DNA from: Pseudomonas denitrificans (nom. rej.)
GTDB lineage: Bacteria > Pseudomonadota > Gammaproteobacteria > Pseudomonadales > Pseudomonadaceae
Length of the DNA: 64,000 nucleotides
Reading direction: 5' to 3'
Assembly (NCBI RefSeq): GCF_008807415.1
Contig: NZ_CP043626.1
Span: 3,286,001-3,350,000 of the forward strand
Part shown: positions 16,324 through 26,026 of the stretch, in pieces
Position numbering within the stretch: the stretch's first letter is position 1
Layout of the letters: every line of letters starts with the position of its first letter
Notes under the pieces: model-generated
The model's input: only the letters and a program-made list of their open reading frames with translations
Told to the model about the DNA's origin: nothing
The model's database searches: none
Made by a program: the position numbers and the translations under genes

Positions 16324-17112
16324 TCAGCCGGCTATCTGCATCGGCCCCCGCCGCACATCGCCCTGCACCTGCTCCAGCGCCAGGCACTGGTCGAGGAACA
16401 TGCGCATGTAGCCGTAGCTCTTGCAGATCGCTTCACGTAGCGCCAGGCAGCGCGGCATGGCGAGCTGCGGGCCGCAGAGAGTGCAGATGATCTCCAGGGC
16501 TTCCCAGGGATGATCGTCATCGTAGCGGGCGTGCATCTTCAGCCAGCGCATGGCGTCCTTGCGGGTGCCGGCCGGCAGGGTGCGCTCGTAGGTATCGGTG
16601 GAGCAGACCAGGGCCGACCAGTCGCCGGTCGCGCCTTCGATGGCGTAGTTGGTGGCGGCCATGGCCAGCGCCAGCTCCTCGGTGGCGCAGCTGTGCCAGC
16701 ACCAGTGGCCGAGGGCGTGGAGTTCGGCGGGTACCAGCTGGGCCTTGAGCTCGGCCAGGGTGACGCCATAGGCCTCGGCCCAGCGTACCCAGTAGTCGGC
16801 GTGGTTCAGCTCGACGCGGATATTGCGCATCAACCAGCGGCGCGCCATGTCTTCGCCGGGGCTGCGGCCGAATCGGGTCTTGAGCAGGTTGTGGGACATG
16901 TACAGGGGGAACTGCTCCACCACCTGCCAGCCGCCGATCAGGAAGGCGCGCATGGTCTGCCGGCTCAGCTGGCCGTCACGCATGCGCGTGTAGAGAGGGT
17001 GCTCGACCACCGACAGACGGCTGGTTTCACATTCCTGCACCAGGCGCTGGGCCCAGTGCGGATAGCTGGAAAGCTCCTTGAGCGGCCCACTGCGAACAAA
17101 GGTGTCGTTCAT
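16324..17112 (-). CDS. TenA/PqqC-like haem-oxygenase-fold protein
   Basis: 262 residues, almost entirely helical, with the TenA/PqqC pattern: VVEHPLYTRMRDGQLSRQTM, FLIGGWQVVEQFPLYMSHNL, NIRVELNHADYWVRWAEAYG, then NYAIEGATGDWS and HARYDDDHPWEALEII. His and Glu residues at E-x-x-H-A-D and D-D-D-H-P could bind a metal or cofactor, as in iron-dependent members of this fold. It is not the thiaminase TenA or PqqC itself as far as I can tell. The start at MNDTFVRSGPLKEL is chosen over an earlier Met. It is downstream of rbdA on the same strand. Confidence 0.72.
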   Translation of the reverse strand: MNDTFVRSGPLKELSSYPHWAQRLVQECETSRLSVVEHPLYTRMRDGQLSRQTMRAFLIGGWQVVEQFPLYMSHNLLKTRFGRSPGEDMARRWLMRNIRVELNHADYWVRWAEAYGVTLAELKAQLVPAELHALGHWCWHSCATEELALAMAATNYAIEGATGDWSALVCSTDTYERTLPAGTRKDAMRWLKMHARYDDDHPWEALEIICTLCGPQLAMPRCLALREAICKSYGYMRMFLDQCLALEQVQGDVRRGPMQIAG

Positions 17113-17188
17113 CCAAGGCTCCGTTGCTGGTCGATCCATGCAAGCACCGGTAATTCAGGCCTCAGGTTAGTCCTCTCCTGGCTGCACG

Positions 17189-19647
17189 TCACCGTCCGGA
17201 GGTTGTGTCGGATGCTACAGCTGCGACATGGGTCTCACGCAGGAAGCTCCGGTTGAAGGGTTGCGGCCGCGCCAGCCCGTACCCCTGTGCGTAATCGATG
17301 CCGATTTCCCGCAGGACCTCGAGGATTTCCTGGGTTTCAACGAACTCCGCCACCGTGCGTTTGCCCATCACGTGGCCGATCTGGTTGATCACCTGGACCA
17401 TGGCGCGGTCGATGGGGTCTTCGAGCATGTCCTTGATGAAGCTGCCGTCGATCTTCAGGTAGTCCACCGGCAGGTGCTTGAGGTAGACGAAGGAGGACAT
17501 CCCGGCACAGAAGTCGTCCAGCGAGAAGCGGTAGCCCAGGGCCTTGAGCTCCTGGATGAAACGCGTGGCGTTGACCAGGTTGGCGATGGCGCTGGTCTCG
17601 GTGATCTCGAAGCAGACGCTGGAGGGTTCGATGCCATAGCGCGGCTGCACTTCGCGGAGGAAGTCGAGGAAGGTCTCGTCACCGATGGTGGCGCCGGAGA
17701 GGTTGATGGCGCAGGTATGGATCGGTTCGTAACCGCCCTCGGCGTTGCGCTCGGCCAGGGTCCGGAAGGCATTCTCGACCACCCAGCGGTCGATGTCCGG
17801 CATCAGCCCGTAACGTTCGGCGGCAGGGATGAAGTTGATCGGCGCGACCAGCCGGCCGCACTCGTCGTTCAGGCGCAGCAGCAATTCGACGTGGGCGCCC
17901 TCCATCACGCGGTCGTCGACCGGGAAGATCGACTGGGCATAGAGGCAGAAGCGCTCCTCCTCGAGCCCCAGGCGGATGCGCTGTACCCAGGCCATCTCGC
18001 CGACGCGGTTGGACAGTTCGGTATCGTCCGGGCGAAACACCTGGGCACGGTTGCGGCCCTTTTCCTTGGCCATGTAGCAGGCCATGTCGGCGCAGCGCAG
18101 CGCCTCCTCCACCGACACCAGCATGGCGGAGATGTGCACCACGCCGATGCTCACGGTGATGTTGAAGCCACGGCCTTCCCACATGAAGTGCAACGCCTGC
18201 ACGGTCAGGCGGATGCGCTCGGATATCTGCACCGCCATGTCCGGTGGGCAGTTTTCCAGAAGGATACCGAACTCATCGCCACCCAGGCGCGCCAGGGTGT
18301 CGCCATCGCGCAGGCACTGCTGCAGCACGGAGCAGACCTGGCGCAGCAGTTCGTCGCCAGCGGCGTGGCCGCAGGTGTCGTTGACCAGCTTGAACTGGTC
18401 CAGGTCCAGGTACATGAGCGAATGCTGGTCATGGGAGTCCGCCGAGCTTTCCAGGGCCTGCTTGAGGCGGAACTCGAACTCGCGGCGGTTGGTCAGGCCG
18501 GTCAACGCATCGTGGGTCGCCTGCCAGGACAGGCTGGCCATGTACTGGCGTTCGCGGGTCATGTCGTGCAACACCAGCACCACGCCGACCACCCGGCCGT
18601 CTGCATGGATGGGCGTGGCCACCAGGGTCACCGCCACACTGGTGCCGTCCAGGCGCTGGATCAGCTTGCTGGTCTCGCTGCCGCCGTCCACCTCGCCGCG
18701 CAGGATCTGCCCCACCAGCGGCAGGCCCTCGGCCTGGGAGTTCTCGTCGAGCACCCGCAGCAGCGAACGCAGCGGCAGGCCGACGGCCATGGAATTGTCC
18801 CAGCCGATCAGGCGTTCCGCCGCCGGGTTGAAGTAGGCAATGCACTCGTGTTCGTCGAGGCTGACCACGCCGTCGCCGATGGCCGCCAGGGTGGTCTGCG
18901 CGCGTTCCCGCTCGGTATCCAGGGCGCTTTCGAAGGCACGCTGCTGGTGCAGCAGCTTGCGGGTGCGCCAGACCGCCAGGAGGATCAGCGCCAGACCGGT
19001 CAGCCCGTTGACCCCAGCAGCACCCACATGATCATCCGCGAGCCCTGCCCCAGTGCGGCGGAGAAGGCCATGGCTGCCGGCGTGACGCCGTCGTTGATCG
19101 CCTGGATGCGGCTGTTCCAGTAGCTCAGGTCGCCGGGGCGGACGTCATTGGCACGGATCTTCGCGCTCATCTCGTCAGACAGCTGCTCCAGCTGGTCAAG
19201 GTAAGCGTCGCCGATGATCCACATCTTCACGGCCTGGTCGAAATAGCTGTACTCGTGGAAATAGCGGTACAGCCAGATCAGCGCGCCGACATCGTCGGGA
19301 TGGATGCCGCCCTGCAGCGCGCCGGCGCGGGCCAGTTCGAGGTCGGGTTGGCTGAGGTCGAGGGCGGCGCGGAAGGTGCGGTCACCCTGGGGAATCGCGA
19401 TGGCGGTGCGGTAGCGCTCGTAATCCGCCGTGTCACGGCTCTGGCCGTAGAGCTGCAGGTAATGGATGGCGTCCTTCTGGCCCTTGGACCAGAGACTCTC
19501 GCCACCCACATAGGCGCGCACCCCCGAAAGGATAAAGAAGCTGCCGCTGCCGATCAGCGTCTGTAGCAGGACCACGACCATGAACGGCCAGACCAGCTTG
19601 AGCAGACGCGTCGTACGCCGGGTCGGCAACAGTCCCATTGCATCCAT
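17189..19647 (-). CDS. rbdA: RbdA-like membrane GGDEF-EAL protein, with a one-base frameshift
   Basis: Two overlapping frames, 19000-19647 and 17189-19027, join into one protein of about 819 residues if one G is restored in the G run (C run 19012-19015 on the + strand). Order: helix at ~15-38, a periplasmic sensor of ~165 residues, second helix (MIMWVLLG|VNGLTGLALILL, where the break falls), PAS, GGDEF, EAL. The cyclase motif GGDEF (456-460) and its inhibitory site RDGD are intact. Phosphodiesterase motifs ELL (588), ITET, LDDF, KIDGSF and QGYG are present. RbdA lowers c-di-GMP and promotes biofilm dispersal in P. aeruginosa. The length and the neighbours match that gene as I recall it. Confidence 0.85.
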
Positions 19648-20018
19648 AACCAGTTTCGACTTCCTTCTTTCAATTCCTGGCAGGCCGCAGGGGTAGTGAC
19701 GGCTCACCCCGGGACTTTTCTGTCAGGCCGCCCCTTTCTTAACTTCTAGCCGATCGCGGGAAATCCTCAAACTGTCTGCATGAGCTTGGTGGTCCGGATT
19801 CCAGCCGTCCGGCGGAAAAGTGCCAATTCGTTGTGTGAAATGCCTTCCGTCGCCATCCCACGATTCATCCGAAGCAGGCCGATTAGTGGCCTTGCGACAC
19901 TCAAGGCCATGTGCCATACCTCGATCGTGCAATCTGCAAAGTGCAATCTGCACGGTGAGCGAGCACGTTGAAAACGCACGGCGAACAGTGCGATCCGCAA
20001 GCAACGGATGGAGCGGCC
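19648..20018. other. Divergent intergenic region between rbdA and the LuxR-type gene
   Basis: 371 bases holding both promoters. The only marked structure is a 12-base direct repeat, GTGCAATCTGCA, at 19927-19938 and 19941-19952; the second copy extends to a palindrome. No small gene with a credible ribosome binding site is seen. Confidence 0.6.
19927..19953. promoter_or_regulatory. Putative operator: direct repeat with palindromic half
   Basis: GTGCAATCTGCA occurs twice, 14 bases apart. The right copy is GTGCA-ATC-TGCAC, a perfect inverted repeat. It lies 66 bases before the LuxR-type start, where it could be an autoregulatory site. Confidence 0.45.
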
Positions 20019-21122
20019 ATGCCACGGCGGGATATGGACAGGCGGTACGACCGGCTGGTGGGGCTGACCTACGAGTGCGTACTCGACGAAGCCAACTGGC
20101 TGCCGCTGCTCACCGAGCTGATCTCAGCCAGCGGCCGCCAGCAGGGTGCCCTGTTGTTCTGGGACCAGACCGAGAGCGGCGCGCTGGCCAGCGAGATCAA
20201 CCTCTGCGACCCCGGCGCCATCGAGACCTACAACCGCGAGTTCTGCACCATCGATCCGTCCAAGGGCTTCATGCTCCACCGCCCGGTCGGCCAGTGGTAC
20301 CACGACCGCGAGGAATACGGCCCGCAGCGCATGGCCCGCGACCCGTACTACCAGGAATTCCAGCGCCCCAACGGCATGCACAACGTGTCGTGCCTGAAAC
20401 TCAACGAGCAGGCCAACTCCGGCGTCTACCTGTCGGTGCTGACCAGCCTCGGCGCGCGCTACCCCACCCCGCAGGAACAGACCCTGCTGACCCGCCTGAG
20501 CGAGCACCTGACCCGCGCCGCGCGGATGTTCGGGCGTATCGACGAGATGCGCCAGCAACTGGCCCACCGCGACCTGCTGCTGGACCAGCACCCCACGCCG
20601 CTGTGGCTGCTCGAAGGCAACGCCCGCGTGCTGTACGCCAACCAGGCCGCTCAGCAGCGACTCGGTCTGCGCGGCGGGCTGTTCCATGAGGTATTCGGCC
20701 GCCTGCACTGCCGCCAGCACGACGCGAAACTCCAGGCCCTGGTACGCCAGGCCGCGCCCCGCGCCGGCAAGGGCAAGGCCGGCTGGCTGCCGCTGGGCGA
20801 TGGCAGCGGGCAGGAACTGCTGGTCACCCCGGTGCCCGCCGAGGCCAGCTTCAACCAGCCCTTCCAGCGCCCCCTGGTGCTGTTGGCGCTGCTCGACGCA
20901 CACCGCCAGAGCCGCCTGCTGGGCGAACTGTTCGGCCTCACCCCGGCCGAGCAGCGCCTGGGCGACCTGCTGGTCCGCGGGCTGACGCCCGAACAGTGCA
21001 CCGACCAGCTCGGCACTTCGATCAATACGGTGCGCAGCCAACTGCGTGCGTTGTTCCGCAAGACCCACACCAGCCGCCAGGCCGAACTGGTCAGCCTGCT
21101 GGTGCGGCTCGGGCAGCGCTGA
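20019..21122 (+). CDS. LuxR-family transcriptional regulator with a PAS-like domain
   Basis: 367 residues. The N-terminal ~180 residues are a helical/aromatic sensor region with no recognised ligand motif, followed by a PAS-like stretch (LLLDQHPTPLWLLEGNARVL, YANQAAQQRL). The C-terminal helix-turn-helix is of LuxR type: FGLTPAEQRLGDLLVRGLTP, EQCTDQLGTSINTVRSQLRA, LFRKTHTSRQAELVSLLV. It is neither an acyl-homoserine-lactone receptor nor a response regulator by visible features. ATG 20019 has GGAG at proper spacing; a TTG further upstream is less likely. It is followed by a methyltransferase gene on the same strand. Target and signal are unknown. Confidence 0.82.
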   Translation: MPRRDMDRRYDRLVGLTYECVLDEANWLPLLTELISASGRQQGALLFWDQTESGALASEINLCDPGAIETYNREFCTIDPSKGFMLHRPVGQWYHDREEYGPQRMARDPYYQEFQRPNGMHNVSCLKLNEQANSGVYLSVLTSLGARYPTPQEQTLLTRLSEHLTRAARMFGRIDEMRQQLAHRDLLLDQHPTPLWLLEGNARVLYANQAAQQRLGLRGGLFHEVFGRLHCRQHDAKLQALVRQAAPRAGKGKAGWLPLGDGSGQELLVTPVPAEASFNQPFQRPLVLLALLDAHRQSRLLGELFGLTPAEQRLGDLLVRGLTPEQCTDQLGTSINTVRSQLRALFRKTHTSRQAELVSLLVRLGQR

Positions 21123-21190
21123 ATTTTCGCGGCCGTCATTCATTCAGATGATGGCCCGGGGCCAAGTGCCCCCTAAGGTGTTGGACGGAT

Positions 21191-21207
21191 CACCGGCAAG
21201 GCCGGTG
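21191..21207 (+). terminator. Possible terminator after the LuxR-type gene
   Basis: CACCGGC and GCCGGTG pair around AAG, followed only by the weak pyrimidine run GCGCTTTCTC, so termination may be partial before the methyltransferase gene. Confidence 0.45.
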
Positions 21208-21246
21208 GCGCTTTCTCATCACTGAGCGGTATCCCAGGTGGACGGC

Positions 21247-22134
21247 ATGGACAACGGCACCCAGCAGAATCCGAACTCGCTAACCGAAGCCATCGAGCAA
21301 CTCGAACAGCAGCTGCGTCACCTCAGGGACGACGAGACCGACCTGCTGGCGCTCGCCACCGGCAGCACGCCGCCGGCCGAGGCCCCGCGCGTGGTGCCCT
21401 TCCCCCGGCGCCGCGAACGGCCGATGGGTGAAGGCGCCGGCAACGCGGTGCTGATGGACTACCTCTACGGCATCGACAGCACCCTGCGCTCACTGCTGCC
21501 CGATGGGCCGACCGAAGAGTTGTTCCGCTACGCCAGTTCCGCTCCCGCCTCCCGCGCACTGCGCTCGCGCCGCCAGTTGCTGGCGCGCGAGATCGACCGC
21601 TGCTGCCAACAGCTCAGCGGCCAGGCGCGCATTCTCTGTGTGGGCTGCGGACACCTGCGCGAGGCCGAGTTGGCACGCTCGCTGCGCCATGGCCAGTTCC
21701 GCCAGTTCACCGCGCTGGATGCGCAGGCGCTGTCCCTGCAGACGGTGGAGGCCAGCTATGCCGCGCTCGGCGTGCAGACGCAGCAATGTAACCTGGACGA
21801 CCTGTTCTACGGGCGCCAGGACCTCTGCCATTTCGACCTGATCTACTCGCCGGGCCTCTACGAGGTGCTGGACGACCACGACGCCCGCGACCTGACCCGC
21901 AACCTGTTCGCCCGCCTGCTCCCCGGCGGGCGCCTGCTGATGGGCAACTTCCTCCCCGGCGTGCCGGACATCGCCTACCTTGAAGGCCTGCTGGACTGGC
22001 GCCCGCACTACCGCAGCGATGCCTGCCTGCTCGACCTGCTGCTGGGCATTCCCTACAACGACATCGGCAGCGCGCGGGTCTTCCATGACATGGGCAACTG
22101 CGTGGCCTTCCTCGAAGTCACCCGCTACGGCTGA
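21247..22134 (+). CDS. SAM-dependent methyltransferase-like protein
   Basis: 295 residues. A coiled helix near the N-terminus (EAIEQLEQQLRHLRDDETDL) precedes a Rossmann-type methyltransferase core: ILCVGCGHLREAELARSL is motif I, FTALDAQALSL the acidic loop, CHFDLIYSPGLYEVLDD motif IV and LLPGGRLLMGNF motif VI. The substrate is unknown. ATG 21247 follows AGGTGG at good spacing; a GTG at 21238 is the alternative. The stop codon abuts the stop of the convergent ABC gene with no spacer (TGATCA). It may be cotranscribed with the LuxR-type gene. Confidence 0.75.
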   Translation: MDNGTQQNPNSLTEAIEQLEQQLRHLRDDETDLLALATGSTPPAEAPRVVPFPRRRERPMGEGAGNAVLMDYLYGIDSTLRSLLPDGPTEELFRYASSAPASRALRSRRQLLAREIDRCCQQLSGQARILCVGCGHLREAELARSLRHGQFRQFTALDAQALSLQTVEASYAALGVQTQQCNLDDLFYGRQDLCHFDLIYSPGLYEVLDDHDARDLTRNLFARLLPGGRLLMGNFLPGVPDIAYLEGLLDWRPHYRSDACLLDLLLGIPYNDIGSARVFHDMGNCVAFLEVTRYG

Positions 22135-23928
22135 TCAGCCCTGCTGCAGGTGTCCGTACAGGCGCGCATAGAGCCCGCCTTCAGCGATGAGTTGCTGGTG
22201 GTCGCCGTCTTCGGCGATGCGCCCGCCGTCGAACACCAGCACGCGGTCGGCCTGTTTCACCGCGGACAGGCGGTGGGCGATGATCAGCGTGGTGCGCCCT
22301 TCGAGGAAGCGCTCCAGCGCCTGGTGCAGGGCGTACTCGGTGGCGGCGTCCAGGGCGGAAGTGGCTTCGTCGAGGATCACCACCCTCGGTTCGGCGAGCA
22401 CCATGCGGGCAATTGCCAGGCGTTGCCGCTGGCCACCGGAGAGACGCACGCCGGAGCGCCCGACCACGCTGTCCAGGCCCTGCGGCAGGGCGCGGATGGT
22501 GTCCGCCAACTGCGCTACTTCCAGCGCGCGCCAGCAGGCTTCGTCACCGCGCTCGCGGCCCATGGTCAGGTTGGCTCGCACGGTGTCGTTGAACAGCGCG
22601 GGATGTTGCAGCACGACCGCGACATGTTCGCGCACGCAATCCAGACCGATCTCCTCCAGCGCCGCACCGCCGTAGCGGATGCTGCCAGACTGCGGCTGGT
22701 AGAGGCCCAGCAACAGTTGCACCAGGGTGCTCTTGCCGCCGCCACTGGCACCGACGATGGCGACTTTCTCGCCGGGAGCGATATCCAGGTCGAGGCCGTC
22801 CAGCACGAGTTCGTCGCGGTAGGCGAAGCTCAGGTCGCGCACCTGGATGCCGACGCTGGTCTGCCCGGCAAACGGATCGCGGCGGTGCTGGTAATGCGGC
22901 TCATCGGAGCGCGCCAGCAGCTCGTTGATGCGGGTCAGCGCGCCGCCGGCGGCGTAGAAGGCGTATTGCAGGCTGAGCAGCTGTTCCACCGGTCCGATCA
23001 TGAACCAGAGGTAGCTGAACACCGCGAGCATCTGGCCGATGGACAGGTCGGAGAACAGCACGGTGAGCATGGCCGCGGCGCGGAACAGGTCGATGCCGAA
23101 CTGGAACAGCAGCCCGCTGGCGCGCCCGGCGGCGTCGCTCTTCCACTGCGAGGAGACGGCGTAGTCGCGCACTTCTCGAGCGCGCACGCCGAGACGTCCG
23201 AGGAAGAAGCCCTGGCGATTGCCGGCGCGCACTTCCTGGATGGCTTCGAGGGTTTCGGTCAGCGTCTGGGTGAAGCGCGAGGTGCTGTCGTTCTCCAGCT
23301 TCTTCAGGTGCTTAACGCGCTTGCCCAACTGCACCGTGGCGAAGATCACCAGCGGGTTGAACAGCAGGATCAGCAGCGCCAGCTTCCAGTGCATCCAGAT
23401 CAGGATGCCGGCGGTGCCGCAGAGCGTCAGCAGTGCAACCAGGAAGCGGCTCAGGGTGTCGCCGACGAACTTGTCGAGGGTGTCGAGATCGGTCACCAGG
23501 TGCGCGCTGACCGAGCCGCCGCCGAGGGTCTCGTACTCGCCCAGGGCGATGCGTTTCAGGCGTTCGATCAGGCGCAGACGGATGCGGTACACCACGTCCT
23601 TGGACAACCGCGCGAACAACTTGGCCTGCAGCACGTTGAACACCAGCGCGCAGCTGCGCAGCACCAGGGTCACCAGCAGCATCAGGCCGATGTAGCCGAC
23701 CGGCTTGTGCCAGCCCGCGGGCAGCCAGTGGTTCATCACCTGCAGGGCGGCGTCGCCCTTGCCCAGCAGCACTTCGTCCACCAGCAGCGGCAACAGCAGC
23801 GGGATCGGCACGCTGCAGGCGGTGGCCAGCACGGCGACCAGGTTGGCCAGCAGCAGGGCCTTGCGATGACGGAAAGCGAGCCGGCGAATCTCCGCCCAGC
23901 TCAGGCGGTCAGCGGACAGCTCAGGCAT
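22135..23928 (-). CDS. ABC exporter, fused membrane and ATPase domains
   Basis: 597 residues. Six transmembrane helices (about 1-300) precede a nucleotide-binding domain with Walker A (VGASGGGKSTLVQLLLG), signature LSGGQRQRLAIARMVL, Walker B (VVILDEATSALD) and the switch His in LIIAHRLSAV. It is a homodimeric exporter of the MsbA/LmrA type; the cargo cannot be told from sequence. It overlaps the DsbA-like gene by 8 bases at its start. In PAO1 a similar gene lies beside rbdA as I recall; here two genes (LuxR type and methyltransferase) separate them. Confidence 0.88.
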   Translation of the reverse strand: MPELSADRLSWAEIRRLAFRHRKALLLANLVAVLATACSVPIPLLLPLLVDEVLLGKGDAALQVMNHWLPAGWHKPVGYIGLMLLVTLVLRSCALVFNVLQAKLFARLSKDVVYRIRLRLIERLKRIALGEYETLGGGSVSAHLVTDLDTLDKFVGDTLSRFLVALLTLCGTAGILIWMHWKLALLILLFNPLVIFATVQLGKRVKHLKKLENDSTSRFTQTLTETLEAIQEVRAGNRQGFFLGRLGVRAREVRDYAVSSQWKSDAAGRASGLLFQFGIDLFRAAAMLTVLFSDLSIGQMLAVFSYLWFMIGPVEQLLSLQYAFYAAGGALTRINELLARSDEPHYQHRRDPFAGQTSVGIQVRDLSFAYRDELVLDGLDLDIAPGEKVAIVGASGGGKSTLVQLLLGLYQPQSGSIRYGGAALEEIGLDCVREHVAVVLQHPALFNDTVRANLTMGRERGDEACWRALEVAQLADTIRALPQGLDSVVGRSGVRLSGGQRQRLAIARMVLAEPRVVILDEATSALDAATEYALHQALERFLEGRTTLIIAHRLSAVKQADRVLVFDGGRIAEDGDHQQLIAEGGLYARLYGHLQQG

Positions 23929-24556
23929 GCCGCCCGCGCTCCAGCCAGCGCTCCAGCAGCGGAGCGAGCTCGCCCAACGGCTGGTAGCCGTTGGTCAGCA
24001 GGGCCAGCTGGCCGTCGCGCTCGGCCAGCAGCGTGGGGAAGCCGGCGATGCCCAGGTCGCGGGCCCAGGAAAAGTCGGCCAGGGTGGCCAGGTGGTTGTC
24101 CTGGCTGTCGAAGGCTTCGGCGAACTCGATGCGCGGCAGGCCGACCTGCTCGGCCAGTTCGGCGAGCACGCCGGCCTGGGTGACATCGCGGCCTTCGGCG
24201 TAGAACGCCTTTTGGATTTCGCCGACCAGCGCCCAGGCGCAGTCCTCGTCCAGGCGGCGCGCGGTGACCACCGCGCGGCAGGCGGGCTCGGTGTCGTAGA
24301 CGAAGCCGTCGGGCAAGGCATCTTCGAAGCGGAACGGCTGGCCGGTGGCTTCATGCACCGCGTGCCAGTGTTCGAGGATGTAGCGCTTGGTGGTCGGCTC
24401 CAGCGCGGCGCCCTGCCCCGTGCGCAGCCCGCCCATCACCAGCGCCAGCGGCACGCCCGCGGCGCGCGCCTGCTCCACCAGCTGCCCGGCCACCGGGGCG
24501 AAGCCCCAGCACCAGGAGCACATCGGGTCCATCACGTAGAGCAGGCGGCTGGTCAT
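23921..24556 (-). CDS. DsbA/FrnE-family thioredoxin-fold protein
   Basis: 211 residues. Thioredoxin-fold protein with the redox motif CSWC near the N-terminus (MDPMCSWCWGFAPV), a helical insertion in the middle, and the cis-Pro loop GIAGFPTLLAERDGQ. There is no signal peptide, so it is cytoplasmic like FrnE-type members. It probably handles disulfide exchange or isomerisation; partners are unknown. It lies 3 bases after trhO and overlaps the ABC exporter gene, so all three are likely cotranscribed. Confidence 0.82.
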   Translation of the reverse strand: MTSRLLYVMDPMCSWCWGFAPVAGQLVEQARAAGVPLALVMGGLRTGQGAALEPTTKRYILEHWHAVHEATGQPFRFEDALPDGFVYDTEPACRAVVTARRLDEDCAWALVGEIQKAFYAEGRDVTQAGVLAELAEQVGLPRIEFAEAFDSQDNHLATLADFSWARDLGIAGFPTLLAERDGQLALLTNGYQPLGELAPLLERWLERGRHA

Positions 24557-24559
24557 GGA

Positions 24560-25495
24560 TCAGGTCTCCGCGCGGGGATCACGGCCAATGGGGTGCGGCT
24601 GGTTGCGCTCGCGCGCCAGTTCGATCTGCTTCTGCCGCTCGCGGGCGCTGGCTCGGGTTTTCTCCGACAGCGTGTCCCAGCAGTGCGGGCAGCTGATGCC
24701 GGGAGCGTAGTGCTCGGAGGCACGATCGAGGGCCGAGATCGGGTTGCGGCAGGCATGGCACTGGTCGTAGTCGCCTTCGGTCAGGTCATGGCGCACGGTC
24801 ACGCGGTTGTCGAACACGAAGCAGTCACCACGCCAGAGGGTCTCGGCCTCGGGTACTTCCTCCAGGTACTTGAGGATGCCGCCCTTGAGATGGAACACCT
24901 CTTCGAAACCTTCGCTGAGCATGTAGCTCGACGCCTTCTCGCAACGGATGCCGCCGGTGCAGAACATCGCGACCTTCTTGTGTTTCGCCGGGTCGTAATG
25001 CTCGCGGATATAGTCGGGGAATTCGCGGAACGACTTGGTCTTCGGGTCGATGGCGCCCTCGAAGGTGCCGATGGCCACTTCGTAGTCGTTGCGGGTGTCG
25101 ATCAGCAGCACTTCCGGGTCGGAGATCAGCGCGTTCCAGTCCTGGGGTTCGACGTAGGTGCCGACCTTGGTGTTCGGGTCCACGCCGGGCACGCCGAGGG
25201 TGACGATTTCCTTCTTCAGCTTGACCTTGGTGCGGTAGAACGGCTGCTCGTCGCAGTAGGACTCCTTGTGGTCGACATCGGCCAGGCGTGCATCGGTGCG
25301 CAGCCAGGCGAGCAGGCCGTCGATGCCGGCGCGGGTGCCGGAGACGGTGCCGTTGATGCCTTCCTCGGCGAGCAGCAGGGTGCCCTTCACGCCGTTGTCC
25401 AGCAGGGCCTGCAGCAGCGGTTCGCGCAGGGCGACGTAGTCGGGCAGGGAGACGAACTTGTACAACGCCGCGACGACGATTCTTTCGGTGGTCAT
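24560..25495 (-). CDS. trhO: TrhO, tRNA U34 hydroxylase (rhodanese family)
   Basis: 311 residues. The N-terminal acylphosphatase-like part has [20 protein letters not shown]; the rhodanese part carries the active cysteine in [18 protein letters not shown]. The tail contains two CxxC pairs (CHACRNPI and CPHCWDTL), as in longer members. TrhO (YceA) hydroxylates U34 of certain tRNAs using prephenate-independent oxygen chemistry. It is the first gene of a three-gene group with the DsbA-like and ABC genes. Confidence 0.9.
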   Translation of the reverse strand: MTTERIVVAALYKFVSLPDYVALREPLLQALLDNGVKGTLLLAEEGINGTVSGTRAGIDGLLAWLRTDARLADVDHKESYCDEQPFYRTKVKLKKEIVTLGVPGVDPNTKVGTYVEPQDWNALISDPEVLLIDTRNDYEVAIGTFEGAIDPKTKSFREFPDYIREHYDPAKHKKVAMFCTGGIRCEKASSYMLSEGFEEVFHLKGGILKYLEEVPEAETLWRGDCFVFDNRVTVRHDLTEGDYDQCHACRNPISALDRASEHYAPGISCPHCWDTLSEKTRASARERQKQIELARERNQPHPIGRDPRAET

Positions 25496-25574
25496 GCATC
25501 ACTCCAGTGGTCGCCCGCGTAAAGGGCGGACCGGGCTTCTTTGGAATCTAAAGCTGATCGACAGCTGAAAATGA

Positions 25575-25599
25575 CAGCGCCGGCCAAAGGCCGGCGCTG
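25575..25599 (-). terminator. Terminator after bolA
   Basis: CAGCGCCGGCC and GGCCGGCGCTG form a perfect 11-bp stem with an AAA loop. On the minus strand it is followed by TCATTTTC, a weak T run. Confidence 0.6.
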
Positions 25600-25657
25600 G
25601 GTGTCGCATTCTACACGGAGCGGGGCCAGGCCCGCACGCGCTTGGTCAGCTCGCCAA

Positions 25658-25966
25658 TCAGTGATGATCGTGCTTGCTGCCGCCACGGCAGGTCGGCGAA
25701 TCCGGTGCCGCGCCCTGCTGCGCCCACTCCTCGGGGGTGTAGGTGTGCATCGCCAGGGCGTGGAACTGGCTCATCAGCTCGCCGAGCGCGGCGTAGACCT
25801 TCTGATGCCGCTTCACCGCGTTCAGCCCGGCGAACGCCGGGCTGACGATCACGGCCTTGTAGTGCGTTTCCTGTCCGCGGCTGTGCATGTGGCTCTCGTC
25901 GAGCACCTCGAGGTGCTGGGGTTCGAGGGCGCTCAGGGCAGTCTGGATACGGTCACGCATGCTCAT
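25658..25966 (-). CDS. bolA: BolA-family protein
   Basis: 102 residues. The BolA fold is recognised by LEVLDESHMHSRGQETHYKA, IVSPAFAGLNAVKRHQKVYA and ELMSQFHALAMHTYTPEEW. The conserved His and the loop serve in [2Fe-2S] binding with monothiol glutaredoxins. The tail is His rich (SKHDHH) and may bind metal. BolA affects morphology, biofilm and stress responses. Upstream of it on the same strand is a DUF2059 gene. Confidence 0.9.
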   Translation of the reverse strand: MSMRDRIQTALSALEPQHLEVLDESHMHSRGQETHYKAVIVSPAFAGLNAVKRHQKVYAALGELMSQFHALAMHTYTPEEWAQQGAAPDSPTCRGGSKHDHH

Positions 25967-26026
25967 GTCGGGTCTCGCTGGCAGTCAGGCAGTCAATACG
26001 GTTGGGGCAATGATACAGGCTCTGGA

